DNA of 64,000 nucleotides from the NCBI GenBank assembly GCA_016946835.1, contig JACVTC010000077.1, positions 718,501 through 782,500 on the forward strand, read 5' to 3'. This DNA is from Neocallimastix lanati (nom. inval.) (taxonomy: Eukaryota; Neocallimastigomycota; Neocallimastigomycetes; Neocallimastigales; Neocallimastigaceae). Shown one piece after another: positions 48,621 to 62,793 of the stretch. The notes under the pieces were generated by a model that ran no database searches, was not told the DNA's origin, and saw only the letters and a list, made by a program, of their open reading frames with translations. A program made the translations under genes and the position numbers. Each line of letters opens with the position of its first letter. Positions within the stretch are counted from its first letter, which is position 1.

Positions 48621-49927
48621 ATATATATATATATTAAAATAATAATTATATAAAAAAAGTACAATTTGTAAGTATTTAAATATAAATATAAATATAAAAT
48701 ATAAATATAAATATAAATATAAATATAAATAAAAAATATAAAATATAAATATAAATATAAATATAAAATATAAATATAAATATAAATATAAAATATAAAT
48801 ATAAAATATAAATATAAATATAAATATAAATATAAATATAAATATAAATATAAATATAAATATAAATATAAATATAAATATAAATATAAATATAAATATA
48901 AATATAAATATAAATATATATTAATGAGTATAATTTGAATTTTACCAGAAGATACTTTTTCTTTTACTTCATTCAATTTATTTAAGGCATCAATGGCTGT
49001 CTGACTATTAAATTCAGGTAAAGGTGAAGTTTTTTTATCTCTGTAGGAATATAGAAATTCATATATTGAACATATGGTATTTTCACTCTCTAATTGAAAT
49101 AATTTTATTTATAATATTTAAAATAATATTTTTCAATAAAAATATTTAAATATTCAATTAGTATTAAAAAAAAAAAAAAAAAAAAAAGAAAAAAAGAAAG
49201 AAAAATTAGTAATCAGTATAAATCAGTAGTAATTAATTTAGCCTTATTATAAATTAGATTTACCTGGAAATAGTCCATTATAACCAACGAGTTGTGTATT
49301 ATTATATTTGTTACGTTCTATATTTAATATTCGTTCACCCACTCTTATTAATTCATCCCATGTTCTAGGTATTTTTTCCTTATATTTATTTAGATATATC
49401 ATATTTGAATACATAACTTTATATTTTATAAAAATTGGCTATATGTATATTAATTAAAACATAAATAAATAAATAAATAAGTAAACAATAAATAAATAAA
49501 TAAATAAATAATTGTAAATTATTATAAATAATTAAAAATTATTAAATAAAAGACTGACTAATGAAACCCATCGATCATTATATGTAGATATTTGATAGGC
49601 GTCATAACTATAATCATTAAAATAATCATCGCCTAGATAATCTTTTAAATTGATAAAGTGAGAAGAAAATCTTCTTGTATAAATTGGGTCATAAATAAAT
49701 AAATCATATAATTTATTTCTTTTTAGGAGATAACCTTCTATTGTTGAGGTATACGAATCTCTTCCTGTTGTTATGTTATTTTCAGTAAATAATACCATTT
49801 CCAATTTAATATCTAAGTTATTGCTTTTTGAATACTTATTAAAATCATTTAATATTGTGTTATATAAATCATCATATACATAGAACCCATAAACAATATA
49901 TCTTACTGTTATTGCTTTTACAAGCAC
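47054..49927 (-). CDS. Solute-binding-protein / class-C-like GPCR fusion receptor, four exons
   Basis: Minus-strand exons 49927-49559, 49438-49264, 49089-48946 and 48567-47054 join in phase (0, 1, 1) through GT-AG introns into 733 codons. Exons 1-3 and the start of exon 4 form an extracellular periplasmic-binding-protein-like domain (YIVYGF, KYDLFIYDPIY-type segment, IPRTWDELI, GYNGLFP, then SDEFYN and the A-x-EVIKFFTSE-KIQKKL region). Exon 4 continues with seven hydrophobic helices, the first MTSISIVMFVLLVLCFLSVL and the last around YHTLHICIILIFTL, with a CHTWHFLINVGY segment resembling the class C TM3 region. A Ser/Thr/Lys-rich cytoplasmic tail follows. This architecture is known from anaerobic gut fungi and probably senses sugars or other small ligands (inference). 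The 5' end is incomplete: the first frame has no ATG and begins with what looks like the end of a signal peptide (LVKA before ITVRY). Confidence 0.85.
48568..48945 (-). other. Repeat-filled intron 3 of the receptor gene
   Basis: This intron holds, in transcript order, a long (AATATA)n/(TAAATA)n hexanucleotide array (about 48918-48680), a GT/AT stretch, and a pure A-tract of about 38 bases (48570-48608) immediately before the AG acceptor. In the unspliced frame the array reads as poly Leu-Tyr and Lys, giving a false continuous 640-codon frame. Splicing removes it and joins VSS to the next exon through a split Asp codon. Confidence 0.8.
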
Positions 49928-50176
49928 TTTATTGATTCATTTTTTTTTTTAAATAATAATAATAATAATAATAATAATATATATATATATAACCATGTAT
50001 ATTTATTAATATTTATTCATTCTATAATTACTAAGAATAATTTTTTTTTTAATAAATATAAATATTTTAATAGATATTTTATAATTTACATAAATAATAG
50101 GAAAATATTATAAATAAATAGTAATAATAATCCATTTTAATAATAATTTTTTTTTTATTATATATTTTTTAAATTT

Positions 50177-50215
<39 letters not shown>

Positions 50216-51599
50216 ATATAAAAAAGGAAAATAATAAAAAAAAAAAAAAGGAAAATAAAAAAGAAAGATAAGAATTAAAAAAAAAAAAAGGAAAATAAAA
50301 AAGAAAGGTAAGAATTAAAAAACAAAAAAAAAAAAGGAAAAAGAAAAAAATTAAGAATAGAAAAACAACTATTAACTATAAAACATATAATTTCAAATAT
50401 ACATAAAAATTTTTTGTTAACTTAAATTTAAAATCTAATTTATATTAAAATCACATTTATATATTTTTTAAAATTATTAATAAAAAAAAAGCTTAAATTT
50501 TTCTTCTAAATAAAAAAACTATGTAAATGAAAATCATTTTTGATCTTCGATTTTAATAATGAAATTCATTTTTGAATTAATAAAAATGAATAATAATCAG
50601 TATCATAGTATTTAAAAATGATTTATATGTAATAATAATTTTTTTTTATATTGATTTAAGTTTATAAATTTATGGTGTTATAAAGTTACCTTTAATTCTT
50701 TTTTTTTTTTTTTTTTTTTTTAAAGGAGAATTATTTTATAACTTTTTATAAAATAAAAATAAATAATATTTGATTATTTATTTTTTTATAAATAACACAA
50801 GAAAAACAATTATAACAAAAATATAAAATAAATATTTAAAACTTTTATTTATTTTATTTTTGTTAATACATTAAAAACATAATAAAAATAGTTTAAAGTA
50901 TTATTTTATTAAAAAATTATAACTTTTATTTATTAATTAATTAATTAGTTTTTGTAACTTTCCTCTCTAATTTAAAAGTTCACATTTAATAAATTTCATA
51001 TTTTTAAGCATATTTTTAAGAATAATGTTAATATATTTTTAGAAATATAATATATTTTAATATATTATATTATAAAAATATAATTTTAATTTGTTTAACG
51101 TATACATTTAATAATCTGTATACAATTTGTATTTGTTTGCTTTTATAAAAATTTATGAAATTTTTATAATTCTTTATCATCAAGACTTCCCTCTTTAAGA
51201 TAATCACTTTAGGGATAGTTGAATAAAAATACTAAAAAATATTATTACTAAATTTTTGTATAATTTTTATATTTTATTTAAATAATACGTTAACAATTTT
51301 TTTTTTTTTTTTTTTTTATATATAAAATGTAATTTTAATAAAATAATATTTCTAAAATATATATACAATTTTTATAAAAGGCCACTTCATATTTTTTTTT
51401 TTTTTTTTTTTATTTCTTCCTTTAAATTTAATTAAAAGCTTTGTATATTAAAATAAAATTTTTTGAAATTTTATTTCAAATTTAATTTATTAATTTAATT
51501 TGTGTGATGTGAAAAATTTTTTTTCTTCATTGATTGTAAATTTTTATTACTATTGTGATTGACCTTTTTAAAATTTTTTATATTGATATTAAGGTTTTT
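49928..51599. other. AT-rich intergenic region
   Basis: Upstream of the receptor gene. Contains (AAT)n/(AT)n at 49952-49992, a 34-base A-tract near 50180-50212, and a repeated A-rich purine block (GGAAAATAAAAAAGAAAG plus TAAGAATTAAAA) at about 50247-50345, present three times. No supported gene; the missing first exon of the receptor may lie in the proximal part but was not recognised. Confidence 0.5.
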
Positions 51600-52350
51600 A
51601 CATCTTTTATATGGATATTAACGTTCTAAAATTGTATTAGTTTCTACTGTTTGTAAAACCAAAGTGTTATATTTAGAAGACTTTAATACTTTAAAGGGTC
51701 CTATATAATAAAAGGATCTAATTTCTTTCTATTAATATGTCTTATAAGAACTAAATCACCGGGTTTATATTTATGTAGCATATTAGAAGAGGCCTTTGAT
51801 CGTTGTAACCAATAAGAATGTGCATATTGAATATTATCAACGGCTTCTTTAACCCATTCTTGATGTCTAATAAATCTTCTTAACATTATATTCTAACTCA
51901 GTTTCATCTTTTTTTCGTTTGGTAGGTCCGGGAAGAGTAACACTTAAAGGCCACAGATCTTTTCTTCCATAAAGTAACTAAAAACTACTAAATCCTGTAA
52001 TACTTGACTTTGTCGTTCTCAAAACCCACAAAGTAAATAAAAAGAAAATTATCCCATTCTATTTGTTTTTCGCAAATATGTCTTAAAACTTTTACAATTT
52101 CTCTATTTGCGTTTTCCACTTGACCAATTTTCTTCTGGATGACGGGGAGAAATAAATTTGACCCATGTTCCATATAAGTCGATTGTAGCTTTTTGGTTAT
52201 ATCGGCAATAAACTGTCTTCCATTATCTGTAATAATAACTTCAGGAACACCTTGTCTAGAAAAGACTTCTTGTAGAAATTTTATAACAGCAGGAAGTGTC
52301 AATAGTTCTTGTAGCTTTTGATTCAATCCATTTAGTAAAATAGTCTATAA
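51600..52350 (-). pseudogene. Ty3/gypsy-type integrase fragment
   Basis: Minus-strand reading starts near 52345 with FIDYFTKWIESK (first integrase Asp region). It continues after a frameshift with LQELLTLPAVIKFLQEVFSR, QGVPEVIITDNGRQF (second catalytic Asp) and GQVENANREIVKVLRHI (the Glu region), as an open stretch of 112 codons (51988-52326). A second open stretch (51701-51886) carries the C-terminal HSYWLQRSKASSN and YKPGDLVLIRHINRKKLDPF, followed after a one-base shift by GPFKVLKSSKYNTLVL to a stop near 51620. These are the rve core and C-terminal domain of a gypsy-like pol polyprotein. Frameshifts and missing RT/RNase H make it a dead fragment. No LTR was found. Confidence 0.85.
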
Positions 52351-52449
52351 AAACAATAATAAAAAATTATTAAAAAAAAAAAAATTTAAATAATCATTAA
52401 TCCTAATAGGTTCATCAAATTTAATAATTAATCAATATACTTTTTTTTT

Positions 52450-52998
52450 TTTTTTTTTTATCATCTGGATCTCCTCCTATGTCTGAATCGGTATGAGCAA
52501 TTATTTCCCCTATTTCATAATATATGTAATTTTTGTAAAAATTTAAATGGAAATTAAATATCTAAAAATATTTATTTCCTTATGCCAATTAGTGATTGAT
52601 GAATTTTTCAGCGTTTCTTGCTGCTTTTATTATTCATAGAAAATGATATGTCAGGTCTTGAGTACTTAGCCAAATATATTTAATGATATAAATATTAATG
52701 TTATTTTCATATAGATTTTTTTTTTTTTTTTTTTTCAATTGGTCATTTATAGCATTTTACCCATTTTTTTCCCCTTTCTTTCCTGTTCAATGGCTTCTTT
52801 AAAACTTAATGGTTCATCAAAGTTAATATTCATGATTTTCTTACTTATTATTATCATTGATTAATGCAATGTTTTATTTTTCTGTTTTTTTTTAATGGGT
52901 GAACCGAGCCCTTTTTACCTGTAAAAAATAAAAAATCTTTTCTTTTAGATGATGGATTAAAAATTATAATGTTCAACACTTAGATAATTTTCCTAATT

Positions 52999-53035
<37 letters not shown>

Positions 53036-53092
53036 GCTATTTATTTATTTCCCTTTAAAGGCAAAATTGAATCTAAATTGGCTATTATCCAT

Positions 53093-53135
<43 letters not shown>

Positions 53136-54112
53136 TAATGAAGACTCAAATTTAGGTCTTCTTTTCATATTGTATTGAACAGGCGTTCTTAGTTGCCAAT
53201 GGAAAATTGTATTCTGGTGAAGAATTGAAATAAAGTAAATCGCTATTTAACATCATCCATAATATTTTCATAATTTGTAGTCTATGTCGTCCAAATTCTT
53301 GTCATTATTATTATCTGATAGAATCAAGTTGTTTATCATTCAAACTTGATGCTTTATCTTCCTTGTTTTGATTGTTGAATTTGTTTTGTGCCTTGTTAAT
53401 ATCTAGATTATGTTCAATGTTGTTTCTTTAGACTTTTTTTTATCAATAACATTATCTGTGTTATTGGTGAATATTGAAATGATATTCTCCTTATTTATTG
53501 ATGATATTTATAATTTTTATCAGGTAAGTGGAGGAGAGTAGGTTTATCTTCTTCAAATACTGCTTCTCGTACATGATTCAGTTCATAATTGTAGTAGTCC
53601 ATCATAGCGTAGCAATTACATTTTTAAATTTTTAAATTTAAGTTCCGGATAGACTCCTATTTTAGAAATAGGTTCAAATTTATTATTATTATTATTATTA
53701 TTATTTTTTTGTGAGAAATCTTTATAGTTAGCTATACAACCGAAGCTTCTAATGTGTTCTAGTATTAATTCTTTTATTATAAAAAACTTTATTAGGAATA
53801 AAGATTAGAAATTTCTTTATATAGGGATATATTATAAAGAAAAATTTTCATGGTGAACAACAAAATCACAAAATTTTATATCCAATTTACTTCAATTTAA
53901 TAGGATTTTAACATGTAGTTAAAATCTCTCAACCTTCCCACTGCTTTGTAAGGTGGTAAGTATAATTTTTTTTTTGATACCATTATTTTTGCAATAATTT
54001 TCAATCTTTTTATTCTTAAATTCCTTTCCATTATCAGTTTTAAATAATTTTATTTTATAATTAAAAATGATCGTTGAGATACTGAGAATTTATCTATAAA
54101 TATTAAAGTGAA

Positions 54113-54152
<40 letters not shown>

Positions 54153-54290
54153 GAAACAGATATGTCCATTGATCTTATTAAATCAGAGTGGATTATTTCG
54201 AGAGTATTAGATGTAGTTGATGGAAAATGATGATGAGGTTTTCCTTTTTATTTTAGTAATTTTGATATCCCAAAACATTTAATATTTTTT
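52450..54290 (-). pseudogene. Ty1/copia-type pol remnant (integrase, RT edge, RNase H)
   Basis: On the minus strand, in the right order for a copia pol: KGKPHHHFPSTTSNTLEIIH then SDL (about 54235-54165; integrase start), TDNGKEF-like LIMERNLRIKR in shifted frames (about 54040-53990), PNKVFYNKRINT (about 53800-53760), FEPISKIGVY (about 53680-53650), DEPLSFKEAIEQE (about 52835-52790; start of the RT region), YLAKYSRPDISFSMN (about 52680-52630) and EIGEIIAHTDSDIGGDPDD (about 52520-52460; RNase H). Most of the RT is missing and there are many frameshifts, stops and T-tracts (53096-53134, 54116-54149). It lies directly against the gypsy fragment on the same strand. No LTRs were recognised. Confidence 0.8.
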
Positions 54291-54539
54291 TTTATATTGT
54301 AAACAATACATTAAGCAAGAATAAACTTTATTTTCAAAAAAAAAAAAAAAAAAAAAAAATAAATGATTAATAAAATCATATTAGTTTATTAGTGATATAG
54401 AACTTGAAAAAAAATCAGGATTTATATCATAAATTGACTCCTATGATGGAAAAAAAAAACATAATTAAAATTAAAGGATAATTATATAAAAAAAAATGAT
54501 CTAAAAAAAAATAATCTAGGAAAAAAAATAATTTCTTAT

Positions 54540-54960
54540 CATCTTAACATAATTAATTTTTTTATCTAAACATACAATTTCAGTAGTATTAAAACAAAAG
54601 GAAATGATATAATGCAAATAGGAAAACTAGATAATAAAAGAATTAAAACATGGCATAGAAGATTAAGCCATTTTTACTAAAGTCATTTACACCTAAATAT
54701 TTTGACCTACAATATATAAAAACTACTTTATGCGATAGACTGTAAAGAATTTCTAAGATGAGTAAAAGAAATATCACAAGGAAGAAACTCAAAAAAAAAA
54801 AAAAAAAAAAAAAAAAAAGCAAAAAGGACACCTGGAAATAAATCATTTAAACATTTGTGGACAGCATAACTTATCACAATGATAGATAAATTCTTGAGAA
54901 AAGTCTGAATATTGACACTCAAGTCAAATTTCCAATTTATTTTTCCTTGTTATAATACTG
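54540..54960 (+). pseudogene. Ty1/copia pre-integrase fragment, opposite strand
   Basis: The plus strand reads GKLDNKRIKTWHRRLSHFY (about 54618-54675), the signature of the GAG-pre-integrase domain of copia elements, followed by a stop and frame-shifted Cys- and Lys-containing sequence broken by a 33-base A-tract (54789-54818). It is in inverted orientation to the copia remnant at 52450-54290, so it comes from another copy or from a rearrangement. Minus-strand frames across it (54643-54922) are shadows. Confidence 0.6.
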
Positions 54961-55834
54961 TGTCAGGCAAACGATTTATTTGCTAAGAAACTTTTTTAGA
55001 GTTAGATGAGACTCTTAATCTGTTAAGAGTCAGAAATTTAGGGTTTATAATTATATCAACTTTATTAATATATTTTATGATATAAAAGAGTTACTGTTAC
55101 TAGCACTTTATTATTCTAAATTAAATGATTCTATATTTATATATTGTAGCTTATACACTAATTATATTATATTATATTACATTTACATTAATCTCATATT
55201 CACATATTATAGCATCATATTCATAACAATAATAATATTCATAACATTAATAATATTCATAACAATAATAATAATAATAATAATAATAGGTATAATGGTA
55301 ATTTTTTAAGTTATTATGAGCTAAATGTAAAAAAGTGTAATACAAAATAATTTTATATAATATTTAATTATTTATTGTTTATATTTATATAATAATGTCA
55401 ATTCTTTAAAACAAAAAATGATTATAAATAGAGTAATAGTAAATATTACTTTCAATTGAATTTTAAATATTTATTCAAATTAATATTAATATTATTATCT
55501 TTATCGTTTTTTCTTTTTAAAAAAATATTGTTATTAAAGTTATATCTTTTTTATATAGTGTGGATAAATTTATTTTATGCTTTAATATTTTGTGATTATG
55601 AAAAAAATACATGTATTCATATATTCTTTATTAAAAAAAAAAAAAAAAAAATACATGTATTCATATATTCTTTATTAAAAAAAAAATATGTATTCATATA
55701 TTCTTTATTAAATCTACTTAATTTATTACATATCTATATATAATTATTAATCACACATGTTGGGAATTTCATGTATGAACATGTTAAATTTTATTACTTG
55801 CACATTTTTTTACAATTTTTTTTGAATTTAAATA
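54961..55834. other. AT-rich non-coding region
   Basis: No gene supported. A phrase TTAATATATTTTATGATATA plus AAAG and ACTTTATTATTCTAAATTAA at 55065-55130 matches 31565-31615 and probably marks a dispersed repeat. A 26-bp phrase (ACATGTATTCATATATTCTT) is repeated three times at 55607-55712. Confidence 0.5.
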
Positions 55835-56150
55835 TAATAAATAATAAATAATAAATAATAAATAATAAATAATAAATAATAAATAATAAATAATAAATAA
55901 TAAATAATAAATAATAAATAATAAATAATAAATAATAAATAATAAATAATAAATAATAAATAATAAATAATAAATAATAAATAATAAATAATAAATAATA
56001 AATAATAAATAATAAATAATAAATAATAAATAATAAATAATAAATAATAAATAATAAATAATAAATAATAAATAATAAATAATAAATAATAAATAATAAA
56101 TAATAAATAATAAATAATAAATAATAAATAATAAATAATAAATAATAAAT
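55835..56150. repeat. (AATAATA)n heptanucleotide satellite
   Basis: About 45 head-to-tail copies of a 7-bp unit (AATAATA / ATAATAA) with no visible interruption, followed by (AAT)n to about 56205. A 7-bp period is distinct from the trinucleotide arrays elsewhere in this window. Confidence 0.95.
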
Positions 56151-56437
56151 TATATTTTTAATAATAATAATAATAATGATAATAATAATAATAATAAATA
56201 TAATAATAGTAAGAGAATATTTAATTAATAATAATAGTAATAATAATAGTGAGAAAATTTAAATGATAATAATAATAAGATTAAACAATTTCATTCATGA
56301 GAATGACATATTACTTATCAGTGACTGTGTAACATTAAAAAATATTCATTTATTGAAAAAATATAATATTCTTTTCTTATAATCAAGTTTTAATATTAGT
56401 AGATATATAATATATATACGTTTAAAAAAAAGGTAAA

Positions 56438-56470
56438 TGGTGGTTATGCTATGCTTAGACATAACCACCA
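56438..56470. other. Compact GC-containing hairpin
   Basis: TGGTGGTTATG at 56438-56448 and CATAACCACCA at 56460-56470 form an 11-bp perfect stem with an 11-base loop. It is notable for its G/C content in an otherwise A/T-only region. It might be a remnant of a mobile-element end or a structured RNA; there is no adjacent gene. Confidence 0.5.
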
Positions 56471-59083
<2,613 letters not shown>

Positions 59084-59881
59084 ATGGATTTTTTACAATT
59101 ATTAGGTATAATAACATTAATATCACATACGTCAAGTTCATGTGGATACATTCAATTTGTATATTTCTTTTCATTAGGATATGGATTTTCTATATCAGCC
59201 ATTGGTGTCGCTCTATTTATCATTTTTAAAAAGTCTCTTACCTTATGGACAGTTATTCTTTGTGTATTATTAATTATTTACGGAGTAAGACTTAGTGGCT
59301 ATCTTTTGATTCGAGAAATAAAAAGTGCTTCCTATAGAATTATTTTAAAAAATGATTCAAAGCAAGATGTTCCATTATATGTTGAAATTTTCGTTTGGAT
59401 TACTGTTTCTCTTCTCTATGTAGGAATGACTGCTCCAGTTTCCTTTAGAATGCTTAATCAAACCCCAGATGATATTATTGTTGTCATTGGTACCATTATT
59501 GGATATATTGGCTTTGTTATTGAATTTTTAGCAGATTATCAAAAAACTCAAGTAAAGAAAAAGGATCCAAAAATGTTTGCTTCTGAAGGTCTTTACAAAA
59601 TAGTTAGATGTCCAAATTATTTTGGTGAATTAATAATATGGGCTGGAGTATTAATTACTGGAGTAAGCTCATTTAATACTAGAGCTCAATGGTGTGTTGC
59701 TCTTCTTGGATTTATAGGAATTAATTTTGTTATGTTCAGTGGTGCACGTAGAATTGAAATACGTCAAGACAGAACCTATGGAGATAATCCAAAATATAAA
59801 GCATATAAAAGTAAAACACCTATCATTCTTCCATTCATACCATTATATTCAGTAAAGGAATACAAATTCCTTATAGCATAA
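59084..59881 (+). CDS. DUF1295 / steroid 5-alpha-reductase-like membrane protein
   Basis: An intact single-exon gene of 265 residues. At least six hydrophobic segments (about 1-20, 25-48, 52-72, 100-120, 130-150, 182-196, 202-220) indicate a multi-spanning membrane protein. The C-terminal half has the family signature ASEGLYKIVRCPNYFGEL at about 166-183, with the conserved R175-x-P177-N178-Y179 and E182, followed by a hydrophobic segment and the R-x-E-x-R and YG-x-x-x-KY motifs (about 222-240). This matches the DUF1295 / 3-oxo-5-alpha-steroid 4-dehydrogenase C-terminal family, related in fold to isoprenylcysteine methyltransferases. Those proteins reduce or methylate lipid substrates, typically in the ER membrane. 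The actual substrate cannot be inferred. Full length for the family. Neighbours are repeats only, so there is no context for function. Confidence 0.9.
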   Translation: MDFLQLLGIITLISHTSSSCGYIQFVYFFSLGYGFSISAIGVALFIIFKKSLTLWTVILCVLLIIYGVRLSGYLLIREIKSASYRIILKNDSKQDVPLYVEIFVWITVSLLYVGMTAPVSFRMLNQTPDDIIVVIGTIIGYIGFVIEFLADYQKTQVKKKDPKMFASEGLYKIVRCPNYFGELIIWAGVLITGVSSFNTRAQWCVALLGFIGINFVMFSGARRIEIRQDRTYGDNPKYKAYKSKTPIILPFIPLYSVKEYKFLIA

Positions 59882-59934
59882 AAAAAAAAAAGGTATAATA
59901 TAAAATAAAAATTATAAATAATAAGCAATATAAA

Positions 59935-59974
<40 letters not shown>

Positions 59975-60330
59975 AAAAAAGATAATATAATATAATATAT
60001 ATATATAGAACATTTATCTATATATACATAATTGTATTTAAATTATTTGTATATATATAAAATTAGTAATATAAAAAAAAAAAAATAAAAAATAAAAATA
60101 ACAATAAAAATAGTAAAAGCAGAATGAAAATTATTAAAGAACAACAATAACAGTAACAAAAAAAAAAAAAAAAAAAAAAAAATAAAGTAAAATAAAATAA
60201 TAAAGATAAAATAAAAATAAAATAAAATAAAATAAAATAAAATAAAATAAAATAAAAATAAAAAAAAAAAAAAAGGAAATTTATTGTTATTATAATATGT
60301 AATTAGAATTTAATTTATTTATTATTATTA

Positions 60331-60390
<60 letters not shown>

Positions 60391-60743
60391 TTTTATTTAA
60401 TTATTTATTATTATTACTTTTTCCTTTTTTTTTAAATAAAAAATTCATTCATTCATTCTTTTATTTTTTAATAATTTTTAAATTGAAAATGTTAAAATGA
60501 CTATTTTTAACTTTAAATTATAATAATTATTTATTAATAGTAATTGTAATTGAAATTGAAAAATAATAAATATTTAGTAATAATAGTAAAGTAAAAAAAA
60601 ATCAAAATAATTTAATCTTAATAATAAAATATATTATATTTTTAAAGTCCTGCAATTGTTAATACTTTTTATTTTGGATTATTTTTTTATTTTATAAAAA
60701 ATGTCATAATAAATATTAATAATGAAAATAATCAATAATTATA

Positions 60744-60777
<34 letters not shown>

Positions 60778-61417
60778 TTTTTAAATTAAACTTACATATA
60801 AATATATATTTTTTAAATTTTTAATTTTTAAATTATCTTTATTATTATTATCAATATATATAATATTTTTGATGAAGATTTGAAGATTTATTGATATTAT
60901 AAACTATTATAATGTTAATAATAAATTAAAAATATTTTAAGAATACTCTTTATTATAAAGAGAGTTTATTATTTTGAAAAAAAAAAATATTGTAATTAAT
61001 TATTATTATAATAGATAATTAATATATTATATATTTATTTTTATTATTATTATTATTTTTTTTTACTTAACAATATATTTATCTGTACTTTATTAAATAG
61101 AATTTAACATTTAATTAAATGTCAAGTTAAAAAAAAAAAAAAATATTTTTTTTTTAATTAATCAATTTTTTTTTATCATCAGATTTATTAAAAAGTATTC
61201 TTGCATTGATATAAATAGATGAATAATTATGATTTACATCAATTACTTAATAAAAATAAATAAATAATTTAAATAAATTAAATAATTTCCTTTTTATAAA
61301 ATATTATAAATTATTTTAATATATTAAATATATATATTAAAATTATTATTAAATAATAGATTATGTTAACAATATTTTATTATTTATATAAATTAGTTAA
61401 AAAATTTGGATGTGAAA
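59882..61417. other. AT-rich non-coding region with very long T-tracts
   Basis: No gene. Contains T-runs at 59939-59973 and about 54 T at 60332-60385, (AAAAT)n at 60217-60257, and (AAT)n at 60746-60774. Polyadenylation of the DUF1295 transcript should occur near the start of this region. Confidence 0.6.
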
Positions 61418-62793
61418 GATTTCGACATAATTTATGTATAATCAGCATAAATATTTGTACAATGCTTATAAATTACATAATACGCCACAACTTTAAACGT
61501 ATATTTTTATTTATTGTATTATAGCATTAAATAAAAACTAAAAAAAATAATAAATAAAAGAATAAATAAGTTTTCTGTAAAGAATTTTATTTTATTTTTA
61601 TTTATTTTCAATTATTTAATTAATTTTCATTTTATTATTATATTTTATTATTAAATATTTAATATTTATTAAATTAAATAATAAAATAAAATTTATTTTA
61701 ATATTAAATATTTATTATTAATAAAATTTAAATATTGATATTGATATTAATAAAATATAAAGATATTGATATGTATGAAATATAAAGATATTGATATTAA
61801 TAAAATATAATGATATTGATATTAATAAAATATATTGATATTGATATTAATATAATTTAAACTATATATATTCTAGTTAATTATTATTATTTATAAACTT
61901 AGATTTTGTTTAATTCTAATAAACATTTATACCATAAATCAATAATATCATTTTTATCACATTTTTTATCAATTAATTCGGATTCCTTTTTTTTGTACTT
62001 TTTAATTAAATCATTGATTTCATCAGTTTTTGTTAATATTCTTCTTTTTTTTTTTTCTTTTTCAAACTCCTTCAATTTTCCTTTTGTAATTATAGTAAGA
62101 TAAAGATTCTTCTCTTTTTAAATGATAAATCAATTCATAGAAAGAAGGTTTTTTGTAAAACAATTGTTTTAAGTAATTGTTAAAAGATTCTGAAGCATTA
62201 TTTATTATGTGGTTTATATCGTTATAATAATTCCAATATTGAATATCATATTTATATAAATAAGTCTTATTAAAATATTCCAAAAGATTTAAAAAATGGA
62301 AATAATTATATATTTGACATATAATTTTAATATAATTATAAATATCAAATATATATTCAGGATTTATAAAAGGAAAATTTGTAATAGCTTTATAAAACAA
62401 ATAAATTTTATGATTATTTTCAGGGCATATCAATCCAATTTCTTCAGATATTTCATTATATATATGTTTTGGATTTATATCAAATGGGATTGAGGTTTTT
62501 CTAATTTCATTTTTCATTTATTATAAATATTTGAAATTAAAAGTTTTATTTCTTATTTTTTAATTTTTTTAGTTTTAATCTATTTTTTTTTATCTTATAT
62601 TTTACTTTTTTTTTTTTTTTATTTTATATTTTACTTTATTATTTATTATTTTTTTTTATTATAAATATTAATAAAATTAAATTATAAAAAAAAAAAAAAA
62701 TATGGAATAATTTTAACACTATCCTATTTATTATTTTTACAAGTCACATTGTAATACATGAATAAATGATTATACATAAATTATGTCGAAATG
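61418..62793 (-). mobile_element. Non-autonomous MULE, copy d, with matching terminal repeats
   Basis: The left end at 61418-61475 (ATTTCGACATAATTTATG, TATAATCA, ATTTGTACAATG, CTTATAAA) matches, in inverted orientation, the right end at 62742-62793 (reverse complement CATTTCGACATAATTTATGT, ATAATCATTTATTCATG, TATTACAATGTG). The element is about 1.38 kb. It contains one coding remnant at 61905-62517 in which the catalytic middle of the transposase is deleted. It therefore needs a transposase supplied elsewhere. Internal tandem AT repeats occur at 61735-61855 (unit about 27 bp with GATATTGATATTAATAAAAT). Confidence 0.85.
61905..62517 (-). pseudogene. MULE transposase with in-frame deletion of the DD region
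   Basis: A 151-codon open frame (62517 down to 62065) starts with MKNEIRKTSIPFDINPKHIY and EEIGLICPE, then jumps directly to NNHKIYLFYKAITNFPFINP, continuing with NNASESFNNYL (third catalytic residue region) and YELIYHLKREESLSYYNYK. After a frameshift the C-terminal TKTDEINDLIKKYKKKESEL-type segment runs to about 61905. Compared with the copy at 33229, both the N-terminal zinc-finger region and the segment containing the two catalytic Asp residues (FADGT, CDFE) are missing, while both junctions keep the reading frame open. It cannot be a catalytically active transposase; whether the open frame is expressed is unknown. Confidence 0.8.

Noticed and set aside
47054-48976. A continuous 640-codon protein with a long Leu-Tyr and Lys N-terminus
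   Set aside because: The odd N-terminal part is the repeat-filled intron 3. Splicing to upstream exons in correct phase gives a domain-consistent receptor instead.
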